A DNA stretch of 52,705 nucleotides from Planctomycetota bacterium (GCA_025459125.1 JALORE010000025.1:1-52705); one strand, 5' to 3'. Shown: positions 33,208 to 42,698, numbered from the stretch's first letter. Program-made: numbers and translations. The notes: generated by a model from the letters alone, not told the origin.

Positions 33208-33384
33208 ATGTTCTCCGATCCGATTGTGGAGGAAATCCAGCGCATTCGACAGGAGCACGCGCAGCGGTTCAATTACGACCTGCGCGCCATCGTCGCGGAT
33301 TTGCGCGAGCAGGAACAGAAGCATCCGGAGCGGCTAGTCTCCTTGCCTTCTAAGCCGCCACGCCGCCAGCGAAAGGCCTTGTAG
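33208..33384 (+). CDS. Small 58-aa conserved-looking protein
   Basis: Starts M-F-S-D-P-I-V-E-E-I-Q-R-I-R-Q-E-H with TGGAGG about eight bases upstream, then R-F-N-Y-D-L-R-A-I-V-A-D-L-R-E-Q-E-Q-K and a basic tail. The sequence closely recalls a short protein found widely in cyanobacteria and planctomycetes (M-F-S-D-P-I-V-E-E-[VI]), often annotated hypothetical; I know no function. Its small size and charged helices would suit an antitoxin, but no partner toxin follows, only an HNH remnant. Confidence 0.7.
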   Translation: MFSDPIVEEIQRIRQEHAQRFNYDLRAIVADLREQEQKHPERLVSLPSKPPRRQRKAL

Positions 33385-33549
33385 GACGCACGGACATGGA
33401 CATGGCGATTCTGCAGACATCACACCTGTTGCGGCTCCGAATTGAGTCTGGTGTCGCCCGGATTCCGCGGAACTGGAGTCGACCGGTTGGCACAAGGCCG
33501 TTCTCGAAGATCCGGAGCAAGATTGGAGGAGGACCAGGAAGAAAGTCTC

Positions 33550-33690
33550 GTGAAGCGTGAGAAAGAAAAGCTCTGTTGCCTCTGCGGACAACGCCCCGCT
33601 ACGACGAGGGATCACGTTCCGCCGAAGTGCATCTTCCCGACTCCTCGCCCGAGCGACACCATTGAGGGAAACGCGGGGTCGTATCTCTAA
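33550..33690 (+). pseudogene. HNH-endonuclease-like N-terminal fragment
   Basis: From GTG 33550 the frame reads L-C-C-L-C-G-Q-R-P-A-T-T-R-D-H-V-P-P-K, then I-F-P-T-P-R-P, the metal-binding start of an HNH-type nuclease family (C-x-x-C ... D-H-V-P-P-K). It stops at 33690, before the rest of the domain. The real start is uncertain, because the frame is open upstream to 33442 without similarity. It is a remnant of a defence or mobile gene. Confidence 0.6.
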
Positions 33691-33766
33691 TTAGCGATTA
33701 CTCGACGCGCCCGCACTGGGGCAGCTCTTTTCACCACGACAGGCTGCGCGAGATGCCCATGAGGAG

Positions 33767-36103
33767 TCAATTGCCGGTTGGGCTGTGCACGGTGACGGTC
33801 TTGCTCTGGGCATTGTAGGCCGGATCGACCGGGTAACCGTTGAGACGGATGGTGTCCGGCTTGGCAGTTGCCCGGATCGAGACCCTCGTGATGGGCTGGC
33901 CGTGGAGGGCGACTTGCATCTGGGGGTCCTGGCACGTGAATACGGTGTTGACTTTCGACTGGCTGTGGAGCGTGACCTTGCTGTTCTTGCGGAGGTAGCT
34001 GCCGCAGGCGATGAAACAGCGCGTAATGGAATCGGGATCGCTCTCGGCGCTGTCGGCGGGGCGGGTCAGGGCGAGCAGGTAGGCGTCGGTGTCCCAGCCG
34101 TCGATGAGGTTGTTGCTGTTGCGGTGCATGCGGCGGCCGTCGGCCATCAGGTTCAGCCAGACGTCGGTGATTGTCTTGCCGTCGCGGAGGCGAACACCCA
34201 AGGCGTTGTCGGCGGTCAATGGCTCGATCTGAGGCGCGTTGCCTTCCTGTCCCGGCGTGATCGCTACGATGAATTTCGCCTCGCGCAGCGTGCCCTCGGG
34301 GGCCAGGGCAAGATACGTCACTTTCTTGTCGGGGTCGTGGTCTTTGAGACCTTCCTTCTCCACGACACGCAGGTCCGGCGGGAACAGGGGACGGACGGTG
34401 GCTTGGGCGTCGTCGTTGGACAGGATCAGGTCGGAGCCGCTGGGTTGCACGGTGCCCTCATAGTGGAGCAGCCATTCGAGCTGGCCGGGCTCGTGGGTGC
34501 GGATGTCGTCGAAGATCAGGAGGACGTTGTCGATCCACACGAAGTGGCGGTAGTTGCGCGAGAACTTCCAGGAGGTGGGGCCGGTGGCGTCGGCAAAGAC
34601 GTACCGCAGGCCCGCCAGGTCCAGCATTTCGGGCAGCCGGCCCGGGGTCACGACGCCGCGGTCGCCCCGGCTGCAATCCTCGGGATTCTGGGCCTGGCCG
34701 TCGATCAGGACGACGTTGTGGGCCTGGCTCTGGCGGTAGTAACTCGTGTATTCCCGCCGGCTGTAGGAGCAGTTGCCGGAGTCGATGATCACGGGCTTGC
34801 CCCGGTGAAACAGGACGAAGGACCCGGCATCCGGATGGGCATGGTTCCAGGTGAAGCCGGACTTGACGGCCAGCAGGGTGGCGTTGTCCTGCCACGAGGA
34901 CCGCAGGACCGCCCAGCCGATGTCGGGGTAGAGAGCCGAGAGCGGCAGGTCCTGGGGCGGCTGCGCTATCGTCCGGGCCTCGTAATAGACCAAGCCGATC
35001 GGATCATCCAGCCCGGGGTCCGTCCGGCCGAGGTACCAATCGTAAGCCGGGACTTGGTAACCGTTCGCCAGAAGCAGGCGCAGCGTCTTGGCGCCGGTCG
35101 CCCGCAAGCTGCTGTCGCCGAAGTTGACGGAGAGCAGAGAGCCCGCGGTGGGGTAGCTGGTGTGCACGAAGAAGTCGCCGGTAGTCCGGAGCAGGGGGAT
35201 CTCGGGCGGTTTGCCGCTGCGGTAGACGTTGCTGTACGCCAGGCGAAACAGCAGGTACTCCGACAGGGCATATTCCGCGTAGTTGACGCTCTCGTAGAAG
35301 GCGCCGTTACGGTCGAAGTTCGGCGACTTGTTCTGGAGGATGTTGCCCTGGAACGAGAACCATTCCGGGAACGCCTGCGAGACTTCCTGCACCCACGGCT
35401 CGGCCCGGGGCTCATCGTCCAGGAGCGACAGAGATGCCAAGCCCGCCATGGCGACGCATACGCTCCACCAGTTGTGCCCCATCGAATCCAGGGCGTGAAT
35501 CCGTTCGCCCGGCAGGACCCAGTCGTTGAGGGTGGGCAGAATGCCCAGCCGGATCATGGCTTGGGCGAGGGAGGCGCGCTCCGCCTCGCTCAGATAGTCG
35601 TACAGGCAGTCATACCCGACCGCGTAGCCGAAGCAGAACCGGGCGGTATTCAGCTCCGAATGCCACGGCGGGACGTGCCCGGCGTCCCCGGCCCAGCGTG
35701 CCAACCCGGCATAATGAAGAAGGGCCTCTTGGAGCTTCTGGGCATACTCCTGCTTGCCGGTCAGGCGATAGGCCAGGCCCAGGGTCGGAGCCATCTTGGC
35801 GATCTGACCGCTGGGAGCGTTGTAGTTGCCGTGCTGGCCGGTTCCCCCCTCGGCGTATTCCTTGGAGATGAGCTTATCCCTGAGTTGCCGATCGGCCCGC
35901 TCCTGGATTTGCAGCCAAGCCTGGCGAAGACGCTCGTCTTGCTCCATCCGCTGCTTCAGGCGCGACAGCTTCTCCGGCGTGAAGAAAAGCCGCGGCCGGG
36001 CGCTGTTCCACCGGCCCGAGTCCGAAGCCGGTTGACCGGCCGCCCGGACACTCACGCACAATAATAGGATCAACGCGAAACACGGGGCCGCTCGTCGCCG
36101 CAT
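33767..36103 (-). CDS. Secreted heparinase II/III-family polysaccharide lyase-like protein
   Basis: 778 residues from ATG 36103 with GAGGAG upstream and a signal peptide (F-A-L-I-L-L-L-C-V-S-V-R-A-A-G). Residues 35-400 form the alpha-helical toroid (R-P-R-L-F-F-T-P-E-K, M-G-H-N-W-W-S-V-C near 208-216, E-S-V-N-Y-A-E-Y). Residues 410-770 form beta-sheet domains, starting with W-N-H-A-H-P-D-A-G-S-F-V-L-F and V-I-I-D-S-G, the hallmark of heparinase II/III-like lyases with His and Tyr catalysts. The family cleaves uronic-acid polysaccharides such as alginate, heparin-type chains or ulvan-like material. Which one cannot be read from sequence. It is divergent from the sialidase-fold gene and may share its control. 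Confidence 0.85.
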   Translation of the reverse strand: MRRRAAPCFALILLLCVSVRAAGQPASDSGRWNSARPRLFFTPEKLSRLKQRMEQDERLRQAWLQIQERADRQLRDKLISKEYAEGGTGQHGNYNAPSGQIAKMAPTLGLAYRLTGKQEYAQKLQEALLHYAGLARWAGDAGHVPPWHSELNTARFCFGYAVGYDCLYDYLSEAERASLAQAMIRLGILPTLNDWVLPGERIHALDSMGHNWWSVCVAMAGLASLSLLDDEPRAEPWVQEVSQAFPEWFSFQGNILQNKSPNFDRNGAFYESVNYAEYALSEYLLFRLAYSNVYRSGKPPEIPLLRTTGDFFVHTSYPTAGSLLSVNFGDSSLRATGAKTLRLLLANGYQVPAYDWYLGRTDPGLDDPIGLVYYEARTIAQPPQDLPLSALYPDIGWAVLRSSWQDNATLLAVKSGFTWNHAHPDAGSFVLFHRGKPVIIDSGNCSYSRREYTSYYRQSQAHNVVLIDGQAQNPEDCSRGDRGVVTPGRLPEMLDLAGLRYVFADATGPTSWKFSRNYRHFVWIDNVLLIFDDIRTHEPGQLEWLLHYEGTVQPSGSDLILSNDDAQATVRPLFPPDLRVVEKEGLKDHDPDKKVTYLALAPEGTLREAKFIVAITPGQEGNAPQIEPLTADNALGVRLRDGKTITDVWLNLMADGRRMHRNSNNLIDGWDTDAYLLALTRPADSAESDPDSITRCFIACGSYLRKNSKVTLHSQSKVNTVFTCQDPQMQVALHGQPITRVSIRATAKPDTIRLNGYPVDPAYNAQSKTVTVHSPTGN

Positions 36104-36122
36104 CGGACCATCTCCTCAAGCA

Positions 36123-36149
36123 GTAGCATGGGCATCTTGACCATGCTAC
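36123..36149. promoter_or_regulatory. Perfect inverted repeat with TAGCAT boxes in the divergent intergenic region
   Basis: GTAGCATGG (36123-36131) and CCATGCTAC (36141-36149) form a 9-bp perfect palindrome with a 9-base centre. Each arm contains TAGCAT, usable as a -10 box; the minus-strand one (36143-36148) with TCAACA 16 bp upstream would serve the lyase gene. It may be overlapping promoters or an operator. Confidence 0.45.
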
Positions 36150-36166
36150 GATTTTCCGAACACCTG

Positions 36167-36195
36167 TTGAGTTCGGGTGACCCAGAGGATAGCAT
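36167..36195 (+). promoter_or_regulatory. Promoter candidate for the sialidase-fold gene and mannan cluster
   Basis: TTGAGT, a 17-bp spacer and TAGCAT. Transcription would start only a few bases before ATG 36206, which argues against the upstream in-frame ATGs at 36128 and 36143. Confidence 0.5.
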
Positions 36196-36205
36196 AGACC
36201 GCCGG

Positions 36206-37405
36206 ATGTTCAAAGACCCATTCACAATCTGGTGGCGGCTGTGCCTGGGCGTATCGCTGGTGACGGTCCTCGTCGCCCGCGGACAGCCGGTGGCGGCCCC
36301 GGCCGCCGATGTGGGACTCCAGACCCTGCTGACGATCGAGCCGACGAAGGAGAATCCGCGCAACTCCGAGGGCGACCTCATCGAGCTGAAAGATGGGCGC
36401 TTGTGCCTGATCTACACCCGCTTCACCGGCGGCGGTTCCGATCACGCGGCGGCGGACCTGGCGCTGCGCCTCTCCCGGGATCGCGGCCAGACCTGGAGCG
36501 CGGACCGGATCGTCGTCCCGCGGACGGGCGGACTCAACGTCATGTCGGTGTCGCTGCTGCGCCTCGCCGGCGGCGAAATCGCCCTGTTCTACCTGCGCAA
36601 GACCTCCCAGGAGGATTGCCGGCCGATGATGTGCGTTTCCACCGATGAGACCGCGACCTGGCGCGAGCCGACGGTCTGCATCACGGATGAGGTGGGCTAT
36701 TACGTGCTGAACAACGACCGGGCGGTCCAGTTGCACAGCGGCCGGCTGGTGCTGCCGGTGGCCTGGCACCAGGGCCCGGGCCGCCCGCGGGACTCCGCGG
36801 GCGTGATCATGTGCTGTCTCTCCGACGACAACGGCCGCTCGTGGCGGCGCAGCAAGGACTCGTTCCAGGGCTTTGCCCCGGACGGCCGGCGCATCACCGT
36901 GCAGGAGCCGGGCGTCGTCGAGCTCACGGATGGTCGGCTGCTGATGTACCTGCGGACCGACGCCGGCAGCCAGTACGTGTGCCATTCCGGCGATGGCGGC
37001 GAGACCTGGTCGAAGGCGGAGCCCTCCGCGCTGGCCTCGCCCCTGAGTCCCGCCACGATCGAACGCATCCCCTGGACGATGACCGGGGCGAATGATTGTA
37101 CGCCCCTACTGTGCATCTGGAACGATCACTCCGGCGCCCATCCCTATCCCGCCGGGCGGCGGACGCCGTTGTGCCTGGCGCTCAGCCGGGATGAGGGCCG
37201 GACCTGGAGCCGCTCCCGGGTTATCGAGGGCAATCCGGACGGCTGGTACTGCTACACGGCGATGACCTTCCTGGAAGACCGGGTGCTCCTGGCCTACTGT
37301 GCCGGGGACAAGCAGGTGGGCGGCCTGAACCGTCTCAAGGTCGTGTCGCTCACGAAAGACCGCCTGGCCGAATGGCCCCGGGATGCCGATGCGGGCAGGC
37401 CGTAG
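36206..37405 (+). CDS. Exported sialidase-fold (BNR repeat) protein
   Basis: 399 residues from ATG 36206, with an N-terminal hydrophobic signal (L-C-L-G-V-S-L-V-T-V-L-V-A-R-G). Five Asp-box/BNR motifs are visible: S-R-D-R-G-Q-T-W-S, S-T-D-E-T-A-T-W, S-D-D-N-G-R-S-W, S-G-D-G-G-E-T-W-S and S-R-D-E-G-R-T-W-S. They define a six-bladed propeller of the sialidase family. The family includes true sialidases and other exo-glycosidases, so sialic acid is not proven as substrate. It lies 37 bp before the symporter, heading the mannan-type gene run. A start at 36128 would place the promoter inside the gene. Confidence 0.85.
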   Translation: MFKDPFTIWWRLCLGVSLVTVLVARGQPVAAPAADVGLQTLLTIEPTKENPRNSEGDLIELKDGRLCLIYTRFTGGGSDHAAADLALRLSRDRGQTWSADRIVVPRTGGLNVMSVSLLRLAGGEIALFYLRKTSQEDCRPMMCVSTDETATWREPTVCITDEVGYYVLNNDRAVQLHSGRLVLPVAWHQGPGRPRDSAGVIMCCLSDDNGRSWRRSKDSFQGFAPDGRRITVQEPGVVELTDGRLLMYLRTDAGSQYVCHSGDGGETWSKAEPSALASPLSPATIERIPWTMTGANDCTPLLCIWNDHSGAHPYPAGRRTPLCLALSRDEGRTWSRSRVIEGNPDGWYCYTAMTFLEDRVLLAYCAGDKQVGGLNRLKVVSLTKDRLAEWPRDADAGRP

Positions 37406-37442
37406 ACATTCGTTCAACGACCAGCTGTAGGAGCCTCTGCGC

Positions 37443-39395
37443 ATGAAGCTGCACGCCATCGATGTGGCTATCGTCCTGGGATACCTGCTGACCGTCAGCC
37501 TGATCGGGGTCCTGGTCAGCCGGCGGGCATCGAAGAACCTCAACTCCTATCTGCTCGGCGGCAAAGAGCTGCCCTGGTACCTCCTGGGCCTGTCCAATGC
37601 CTCCGGCATGTTCGACATCTCCGGCACGATCTGGCTGGTGACGATCATGTTCATCTACGGCGTCAAGAGCGTCTGGCTGCCCTGGTTGTGGCCGACGTTC
37701 AACCAGATCTTCCTGATGATCTTCCTCTCCGCCTGGCTGCGGCGGTCGAACGTCACGACCGGCGCCCAGTGGATCGGCACCCGCTTCGGCGCGGGTCGCG
37801 GCGCCCAGTTGTCCCATACAGTGGTGGTCGTCTTTGCCCTGATCAGTTGCCTGGGTTTCATGGCGTACGGCTTTGTCGGTCTGGGCAAATTCATCCAGGG
37901 CGTGGTTCCCTGGGACGTGGTGGCGCCCTATGTGCCGTTCGACGTTCCGGCGCAGTACGTGCCGCACGTGTACGGCATCGCCTTCACGATCGTCGCGGTC
38001 TTCTACACCATCCTGGGCGGCATGAGCAGCATCGTCCTGGCGGACCTCGTGCAGTACCTCATCATGACCGTTTCCGCGGTGATCATCGCCGGAATCGCGA
38101 TGCACGAACTGGCCACGCATGCCCTGGTCGTGCCGGCGGGCTGGCACAGTCCCTTCTTCGGCTGGACGCTCGGCCTCGATTGGACCGGCATCATCAACGA
38201 GGCCAACGACAAGATCGCCGGCGACCAGTTCTCCCTGTTCACCATCATCATGATGCTGATCCTGTTCAAAGGGATCGGCGCCAGTGCCGCGGGACCGGCG
38301 CCGAACTACGACATGCAGAAAATCCTGGCGACCCGCAGTCCGCGCGAGGCGGCGCTGATGAGCGGCTTCGTCTCGGCCGTGCTCTTTCCCGTGCGGTATC
38401 TCATGGTGGTCGGCTTCGCGGTGCTGGCGCTCCTGTACTTCCAGCGACTGAATCTGATTGCGGCGACCGATACCGGCGCCCAGATCGACTGGGAGCGGGT
38501 TCTGCCCTCGGCGATCAACGAATTCGTGCCGGTCGGACTGCTGGGCTGTCTGCTCGCGGGCCTGCTGGCGGCCTTCCTCGGCACGTTCGCCGGCACGCTG
38601 AATGCGGCTCAGGCCTATATCGTCAACGACCTGTACCTCAAGTACTTCCGTCCCCACGCGAGCGACCGCCAGACCGCCGTAATCAGCTACACCACCGGTG
38701 TCGTCATCGTCCTGGTTTCGGTTCTGCTGGGTGTCCTGGCGAAGGACGTCAACACGCTGCTGCAGTGGATCGTCTCGGGGCTCTACGGCGCCTACGTCAC
38801 CTCCAATCTGCTCAAATGGTACTGGTGGCGCTTCAATGGGCATGGGTACTTCTGGGGCATGGTGGCCGGCCTGGTCCCCGCCCTGATTTTCGCGTTGCCG
38901 AGTTACCTGAAGGCCGAGTCGGTCTTCTTCCAGTACTTCCCCTTTATGCTGTTCTTCAAGGACCTGCTGCCTCTCTACTACTTCCCGGCGCTGTTCGCGC
39001 TATCGCTGGTCGGCTGCATCATCGGCACGTACGCGAGCGCCCCGGCCGACGAGCAGACGCTGATCTCGTTCTATCGCAACGTCCGGCCGTGGGGCTTCTG
39101 GGGGCCGGTGCATAAGAAGGTCATCGCCCTCGATCCGGGTTTCCGGAAGAACCAGGGCTTTGGCCGTGACATGTTCAATGTCGTGATCGGGACCACGTGG
39201 CAGACCGGGCTGGTACTGCTGCCCATGTACGTGGTCCTGCTGAACTGGCCGGCGGCGGCGGTCGTGGTCCTCCTGGTCGGGGCGACCTCGTGGATTCTCA
39301 AGAAGAGCTGGTACGACCGGTTGGACCAAGAAGTCGCGGCGGCCCCCGTCCGGCCGAAGGTCGCCGGCGGCGGAATCGGCGCCGTTGCTGACTGA
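37443..39395 (+). CDS. Sodium/solute symporter (SSS family)
   Basis: 650 residues with about 13-14 membrane segments typical of the SSS family: an N-terminal A-I-D-V-A-I-V-L-G-Y, then S-Y-L-L-G-G-K-E-L-P-W-Y-L-L-G-L-S-N-A-S-G, the conserved loop and TM2 segment, and Y-T-I-L-G-G-M-S-S-I-V-L-A-D-L-V-Q (about 190-205). It should import a sugar or sugar acid with sodium. GTAGGAG precedes the ATG. It lies between the sialidase-fold gene and the mannanase, so mannobiose or another small oligosaccharide is a reasonable guess for its substrate. Confidence 0.9.
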   Translation: MKLHAIDVAIVLGYLLTVSLIGVLVSRRASKNLNSYLLGGKELPWYLLGLSNASGMFDISGTIWLVTIMFIYGVKSVWLPWLWPTFNQIFLMIFLSAWLRRSNVTTGAQWIGTRFGAGRGAQLSHTVVVVFALISCLGFMAYGFVGLGKFIQGVVPWDVVAPYVPFDVPAQYVPHVYGIAFTIVAVFYTILGGMSSIVLADLVQYLIMTVSAVIIAGIAMHELATHALVVPAGWHSPFFGWTLGLDWTGIINEANDKIAGDQFSLFTIIMMLILFKGIGASAAGPAPNYDMQKILATRSPREAALMSGFVSAVLFPVRYLMVVGFAVLALLYFQRLNLIAATDTGAQIDWERVLPSAINEFVPVGLLGCLLAGLLAAFLGTFAGTLNAAQAYIVNDLYLKYFRPHASDRQTAVISYTTGVVIVLVSVLLGVLAKDVNTLLQWIVSGLYGAYVTSNLLKWYWWRFNGHGYFWGMVAGLVPALIFALPSYLKAESVFFQYFPFMLFFKDLLPLYYFPALFALSLVGCIIGTYASAPADEQTLISFYRNVRPWGFWGPVHKKVIALDPGFRKNQGFGRDMFNVVIGTTWQTGLVLLPMYVVLLNWPAAAVVVLLVGATSWILKKSWYDRLDQEVAAAPVRPKVAGGGIGAVAD

Positions 39396-39418
39396 CCGTT
39401 TGCGGGGCGACAGCGGTC

Positions 39419-39499
39419 GGGTGGCAGCGGCAAGGCCGGAGGCTTTGCCGCTGGCGGACGGGCCAACCAGCGGCAAGCTGGCGCTTGCCGCTGCCACCC
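39419..39499. repeat. Palindromic dispersed repeat, copy H (short, GCTGG variant)
   Basis: GGGTGGCAGCGGCAAGG and its complement bound an inner stem GCCGCTGG with CCAGCGGC. This replaces the CCGATGG/CCATCGG pair of other copies, another compensated change. It lies in the gap between symporter and mannanase genes. Confidence 0.82.
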
Positions 39500-39569
39500 G
39501 GAACTCACCATTCTGGGATGAACGGCGTAGGGTGTGCTGTGCATACCTTCTTATGACAAGGAGAGACCT

Positions 39570-41435
39570 ATGGTTTCTGGGTGTGTTGGGAAGATTGGTT
39601 TCTGGGCGGGATGTCTTGTGCTCGCGGCAGCAGGATTGGCGTGCGCAGCCCAGGGGCCTCAGAAGCAGGCCTTCGAGAACTTCGTCCGCCGCGAGGGGGA
39701 CGTGCTCAAGGACGGGTCCCGCGACTTTCGCTTTCTGTCCTTCAACATTCCCAACCTGCATTACGTCGAGGACGACATGCGTTTCGATTGCCGCATGCCG
39801 TTCCGGCTGCCGGATGCGTTCGAAATCAACGATGCCCTGGGCGCCATCGAGCAGATGGGCGGGCAGGTCGTGCGCACGTACACACTGGCGGTGAAGAAAG
39901 CCGACGATCCGCCGGACCTGCCGCGTTACCTCCTGGGACCGGGGCAATTCAATGAAGAGGCGTTCAAGACCCTCGACCAGGTCATGGCGGCCGCCCATCG
40001 GCATCGCGTGCGGCTGATCATCCCCTTCGTGGACCAGTGGAGCTGGTGGGGGGGCACCGCCGAACTGGCGGCCTTCCGGGGCAAGAAGCCCGACGAGGTC
40101 TGGACCGATCCCCAATTGATCGAGGATTTCAAGAGTATCGTCACGTTCGTGGTCCAGCGCGTGAACACCGTGACCGGGGTGCGCTACCGGGACGACAAAG
40201 CGATTCTCGCCTGGGAGACCGGCAACGAATTGCACAGCCCGCCCGAGTGGACCCGGCAGATTGCCGCGCACCTCAAGAGCCTGGACCCGCAGCACCTGGT
40301 CCTGGACGGCACGCACCGCGAGACGTTGCTGGCCTCCTCTCTGGAGGACGCGAACATCGATTTCGTCCAGACCCACCACTACGAGAAAGACCCGCGGGCG
40401 ATGATCGGCCACATCGTTGAGAGTGCGCGCATGGCCCAGGGCAGGAAGCCCTATTTCGTCGGTGAGTTCGGTTTCCTCAGCACCGCAGCGCTCGGTGCGG
40501 TCATGGATGCGGTCCTGGAGCAGAAGCTCACCGGGGCACTGCTGTGGAGTCTGCGGTATCGCAGCCGGGAGGGGGGCTTCTACTGGCACCACGAGCCGCA
40601 TGGCGGGGACCACTTCAAGGCCTACCACTGGCCCGGCTTCCCGATCGGAGAGAAGTACGATGAACGGCGGCTGATGCACCTCGTGCGCGAACGGGCCTTC
40701 GCGATTCAGGGTGTGCCCGTACCGCCATTACCCCAGCCGCAGGCGCCGCATCTGCTCTCCGTGACCGAGGGCGGCCAGATGACCTGGCGGGGCGCGGTGG
40801 GAGCCGACTCGTACAACGTGGAACGTGCGGAGGCGGCCGGTGGCCCCTGGAGGGTGGTTGGCGCAGGCATCTGTGACGCCCAGGTTCAGTACCGTCCGCT
40901 CTATGCGGATGAGTCGGTCCGGCCGGGCCAGACATACTTCTATCGTGTCGCCGCCTGCAACGCGTCCGGAGCATCGAAGCCGTCGAACGTGGTCGGGCCG
41001 GTGCGAATGACGCATCGGACGTTCGTCGATGAGTTGTGGAACGATGCACGGATCTTCCTGAAGGAAGGGAATCTCCAGCTCGTGGACAACCAGGCGCGCA
41101 AGTTCAAGGAGGATTGCCATCGACTCGCCGGCCAGACCAAGAGCGCTGTTGTCTACCGGTCTGGGGGCGGCATCCGGGCGGTGCGGGTCTTCCTCTTCAC
41201 GCAGTCGAGTCAGCCGGCCATCCGGATACTCTTCTCGAAAGACGGCCGGACGTTCGATCCGGTCGACGCAGCTGTCGCGGAGACCGCCACCTACGGCGGT
41301 GACGCCTACGGATTCTGGAAGGCCTTGCTCCTATCGGCTCGGCCCGGTCCGACGGGCAGCGACTACGTGAAAATTGAATTCCTGGCAGAGGCCCAGCTGG
41401 CGAGGGTCGAGATCGATCATGGCGCCATTGAGTGA
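39570..41435 (+). CDS. Secreted GH5-like endo-beta-mannanase with fibronectin type III-like domain
   Basis: 621 residues from ATG 39570 with ACAAGGAGAG upstream and a signal peptide (C-L-V-L-A-A-A-G-L-A-C-A-A-Q). Residues 30-370 are a clan GH-A barrel close to mannan endo-1,4-beta-mannosidases: L-S-F-N-I-P-N-L, V-R-T-Y-T-L, W-E-T-G-N-E-L (acid/base Glu220), F-V-G-E-F-G-F (nucleophile Glu299), with a tryptophan-rich W-S-W-W-G-G loop. Residues 395-490 look like fibronectin type III (Y-F-Y-R-V-A-A-C-N-A-S-G). The last 130 are a beta domain of unknown role. The gene overlaps the epimerase gene by 17 bp. With the next two genes it forms a mannan utilisation route. Confidence 0.85.
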   Translation: MVSGCVGKIGFWAGCLVLAAAGLACAAQGPQKQAFENFVRREGDVLKDGSRDFRFLSFNIPNLHYVEDDMRFDCRMPFRLPDAFEINDALGAIEQMGGQVVRTYTLAVKKADDPPDLPRYLLGPGQFNEEAFKTLDQVMAAAHRHRVRLIIPFVDQWSWWGGTAELAAFRGKKPDEVWTDPQLIEDFKSIVTFVVQRVNTVTGVRYRDDKAILAWETGNELHSPPEWTRQIAAHLKSLDPQHLVLDGTHRETLLASSLEDANIDFVQTHHYEKDPRAMIGHIVESARMAQGRKPYFVGEFGFLSTAALGAVMDAVLEQKLTGALLWSLRYRSREGGFYWHHEPHGGDHFKAYHWPGFPIGEKYDERRLMHLVRERAFAIQGVPVPPLPQPQAPHLLSVTEGGQMTWRGAVGADSYNVERAEAAGGPWRVVGAGICDAQVQYRPLYADESVRPGQTYFYRVAACNASGASKPSNVVGPVRMTHRTFVDELWNDARIFLKEGNLQLVDNQARKFKEDCHRLAGQTKSAVVYRSGGGIRAVRVFLFTQSSQPAIRILFSKDGRTFDPVDAAVAETATYGGDAYGFWKALLLSARPGPTGSDYVKIEFLAEAQLARVEIDHGAIE

Positions 41436-42618
41436 CAGGCAGTTCGCCCAGAGTGCCCGGCGGGAGCTGCTGGAGGACATCCTGCCTTTCTGGCGCCGGC
41501 TCACGATCGACGAGCGGCGGGGGGGCTTCATCGGCCAGATGTCCAACGACCTGCGGGTGCAGGAAGACGCGCCCAAAGGACTGATCCTCAACGCCCGCAT
41601 CCTCTGGACCTTCTCCGCCGCCTGGGCGTATACGCGGGACGAGCGGGATCGCGCCCTGGCCCGGCGGGCCTACGAGTACCTGGCGCGTCATTTCCTCGAT
41701 CCGCAGCACGGCGGTTATTTTTGGGAACTCGCTCCGGACAGCGCGGTGCGGGACGATAAGAAGAAAGTCTACGGCGAGGCGTTTTGCCTCTACGCCCTGG
41801 CCGAGCACCACCGTGTCTTTCGCGAGCCGCGAGCCTTGGAGCAGGCCGCACGCGTGTTCGATCTCCTGGAAGCCCATGCCCATGACGAGCAATACGGCGG
41901 CTATTTCGAAGTCATGTCGCGCGACTGGCAGCCGTGCGCGGATATGCGGCTCAGCGACAAGGACATGAACGAGAAGAAGTCGATGAACAACCATCTTCAT
42001 GTCCTGGAGGGTTATACGAACCTGTTGCGCGTGTGGCCGCAGCCACGGTTGGCTGCCCGCCTGCGCGAGTTGATCGACCTGTTCCTGCGGCACATCCTCA
42101 ACGCACCGCAGACCCATCTGCAGCACTTCTTCGATGAGGCCTGGACGCCGAGATCGGACAACTACACCTTCGGCCATGACATCGAAGGCAGTTGGCTGCT
42201 GTGCGAGGCCGCCGAGGTTTTGGGCGACGAGGCCCTGCTGGCCGACGTGCGCGCCGTGGCGAGCCGGCTGGCCCGCAGCGTACTGACGGAAGGTCTGGCT
42301 GCGGATGGCGGCCTGTTCTATGAAGGCCGGGACGGGCGCATCGTCAATCCGAACAAAGAGTGGTGGCCGCAGGCTGAGGCGGTCGTAGGTTTCCTGAATG
42401 CCTGGCAACTCACGGGGGAAGACGACTTTCGGGAAGCCGCGGGGCGGTGCTGGCAATTCATCCAGCAGCGCGTGGTGGATCATCAGCATGGCGAGTGGTT
42501 CTGGTCCATTCGGCCCGATGGCACGCCCGACCCCGCCCAGCCCAAGGTGTCGGCCTGGAAATGTCCCTATCACAACGGCCGCTGCTGCCTGGAAATCATG
42601 AGAATCTGCGATTCATGA
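41419..42618 (+). CDS. Cellobiose 2-epimerase (AGE family)
   Basis: 399 residues without a signal peptide, hence cytosolic. The (alpha/alpha)6 barrel signatures are clear: [36 protein letters not shown] and W-K-C-P-Y-H-N-G-R, supplying the conserved catalytic histidines. Cellobiose 2-epimerases turn the reducing-end mannose of mannobiose into glucose, giving mannosyl-glucose. ATG 41419 lies inside the end of the mannanase gene, so translation is coupled. Adjacent to the phosphorylase that uses its product, so the assignment is firm. Confidence 0.93.
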   Translation: MAPLSDRQFAQSARRELLEDILPFWRRLTIDERRGGFIGQMSNDLRVQEDAPKGLILNARILWTFSAAWAYTRDERDRALARRAYEYLARHFLDPQHGGYFWELAPDSAVRDDKKKVYGEAFCLYALAEHHRVFREPRALEQAARVFDLLEAHAHDEQYGGYFEVMSRDWQPCADMRLSDKDMNEKKSMNNHLHVLEGYTNLLRVWPQPRLAARLRELIDLFLRHILNAPQTHLQHFFDEAWTPRSDNYTFGHDIEGSWLLCEAAEVLGDEALLADVRAVASRLARSVLTEGLAADGGLFYEGRDGRIVNPNKEWWPQAEAVVGFLNAWQLTGEDDFREAAGRCWQFIQQRVVDHQHGEWFWSIRPDGTPDPAQPKVSAWKCPYHNGRCCLEIMRICDS

Positions 42619-42684
42619 ATTATGATTTACGATTTGGGGCGAAAAATGGAATCTGCCGTCTCGACTCCCCAAATCATAGATTCG
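42618..42684. repeat. Short inverted repeat (GATTTGGGG / CCCCAAATC)
   Basis: Arms 42631-42639 and 42667-42675, with TATGATTTACGATTT to the left. A related string, AATCGTAAATCATAAATC, occurs at 52580-52597. It may be a cistron-separating hairpin between epimerase and phosphorylase genes. Confidence 0.6.
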
Positions 42685-42698
42685 AAAGAGGTCCGAGC

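Noticed and set aside
32811-33272. Short open frames in the 32471-33207 gap, both strands
   Set aside because: They run over inverted-repeat arms and a pyrimidine-rich tract, lack ribosome sites and have low-complexity translations.
33785-36064. 759-codon open frame on the plus strand opposite the heparinase-like gene
   Set aside because: It mirrors a well-supported lyase gene. Its composition is that of an antisense shadow in GC-rich DNA, with no recognisable domain.
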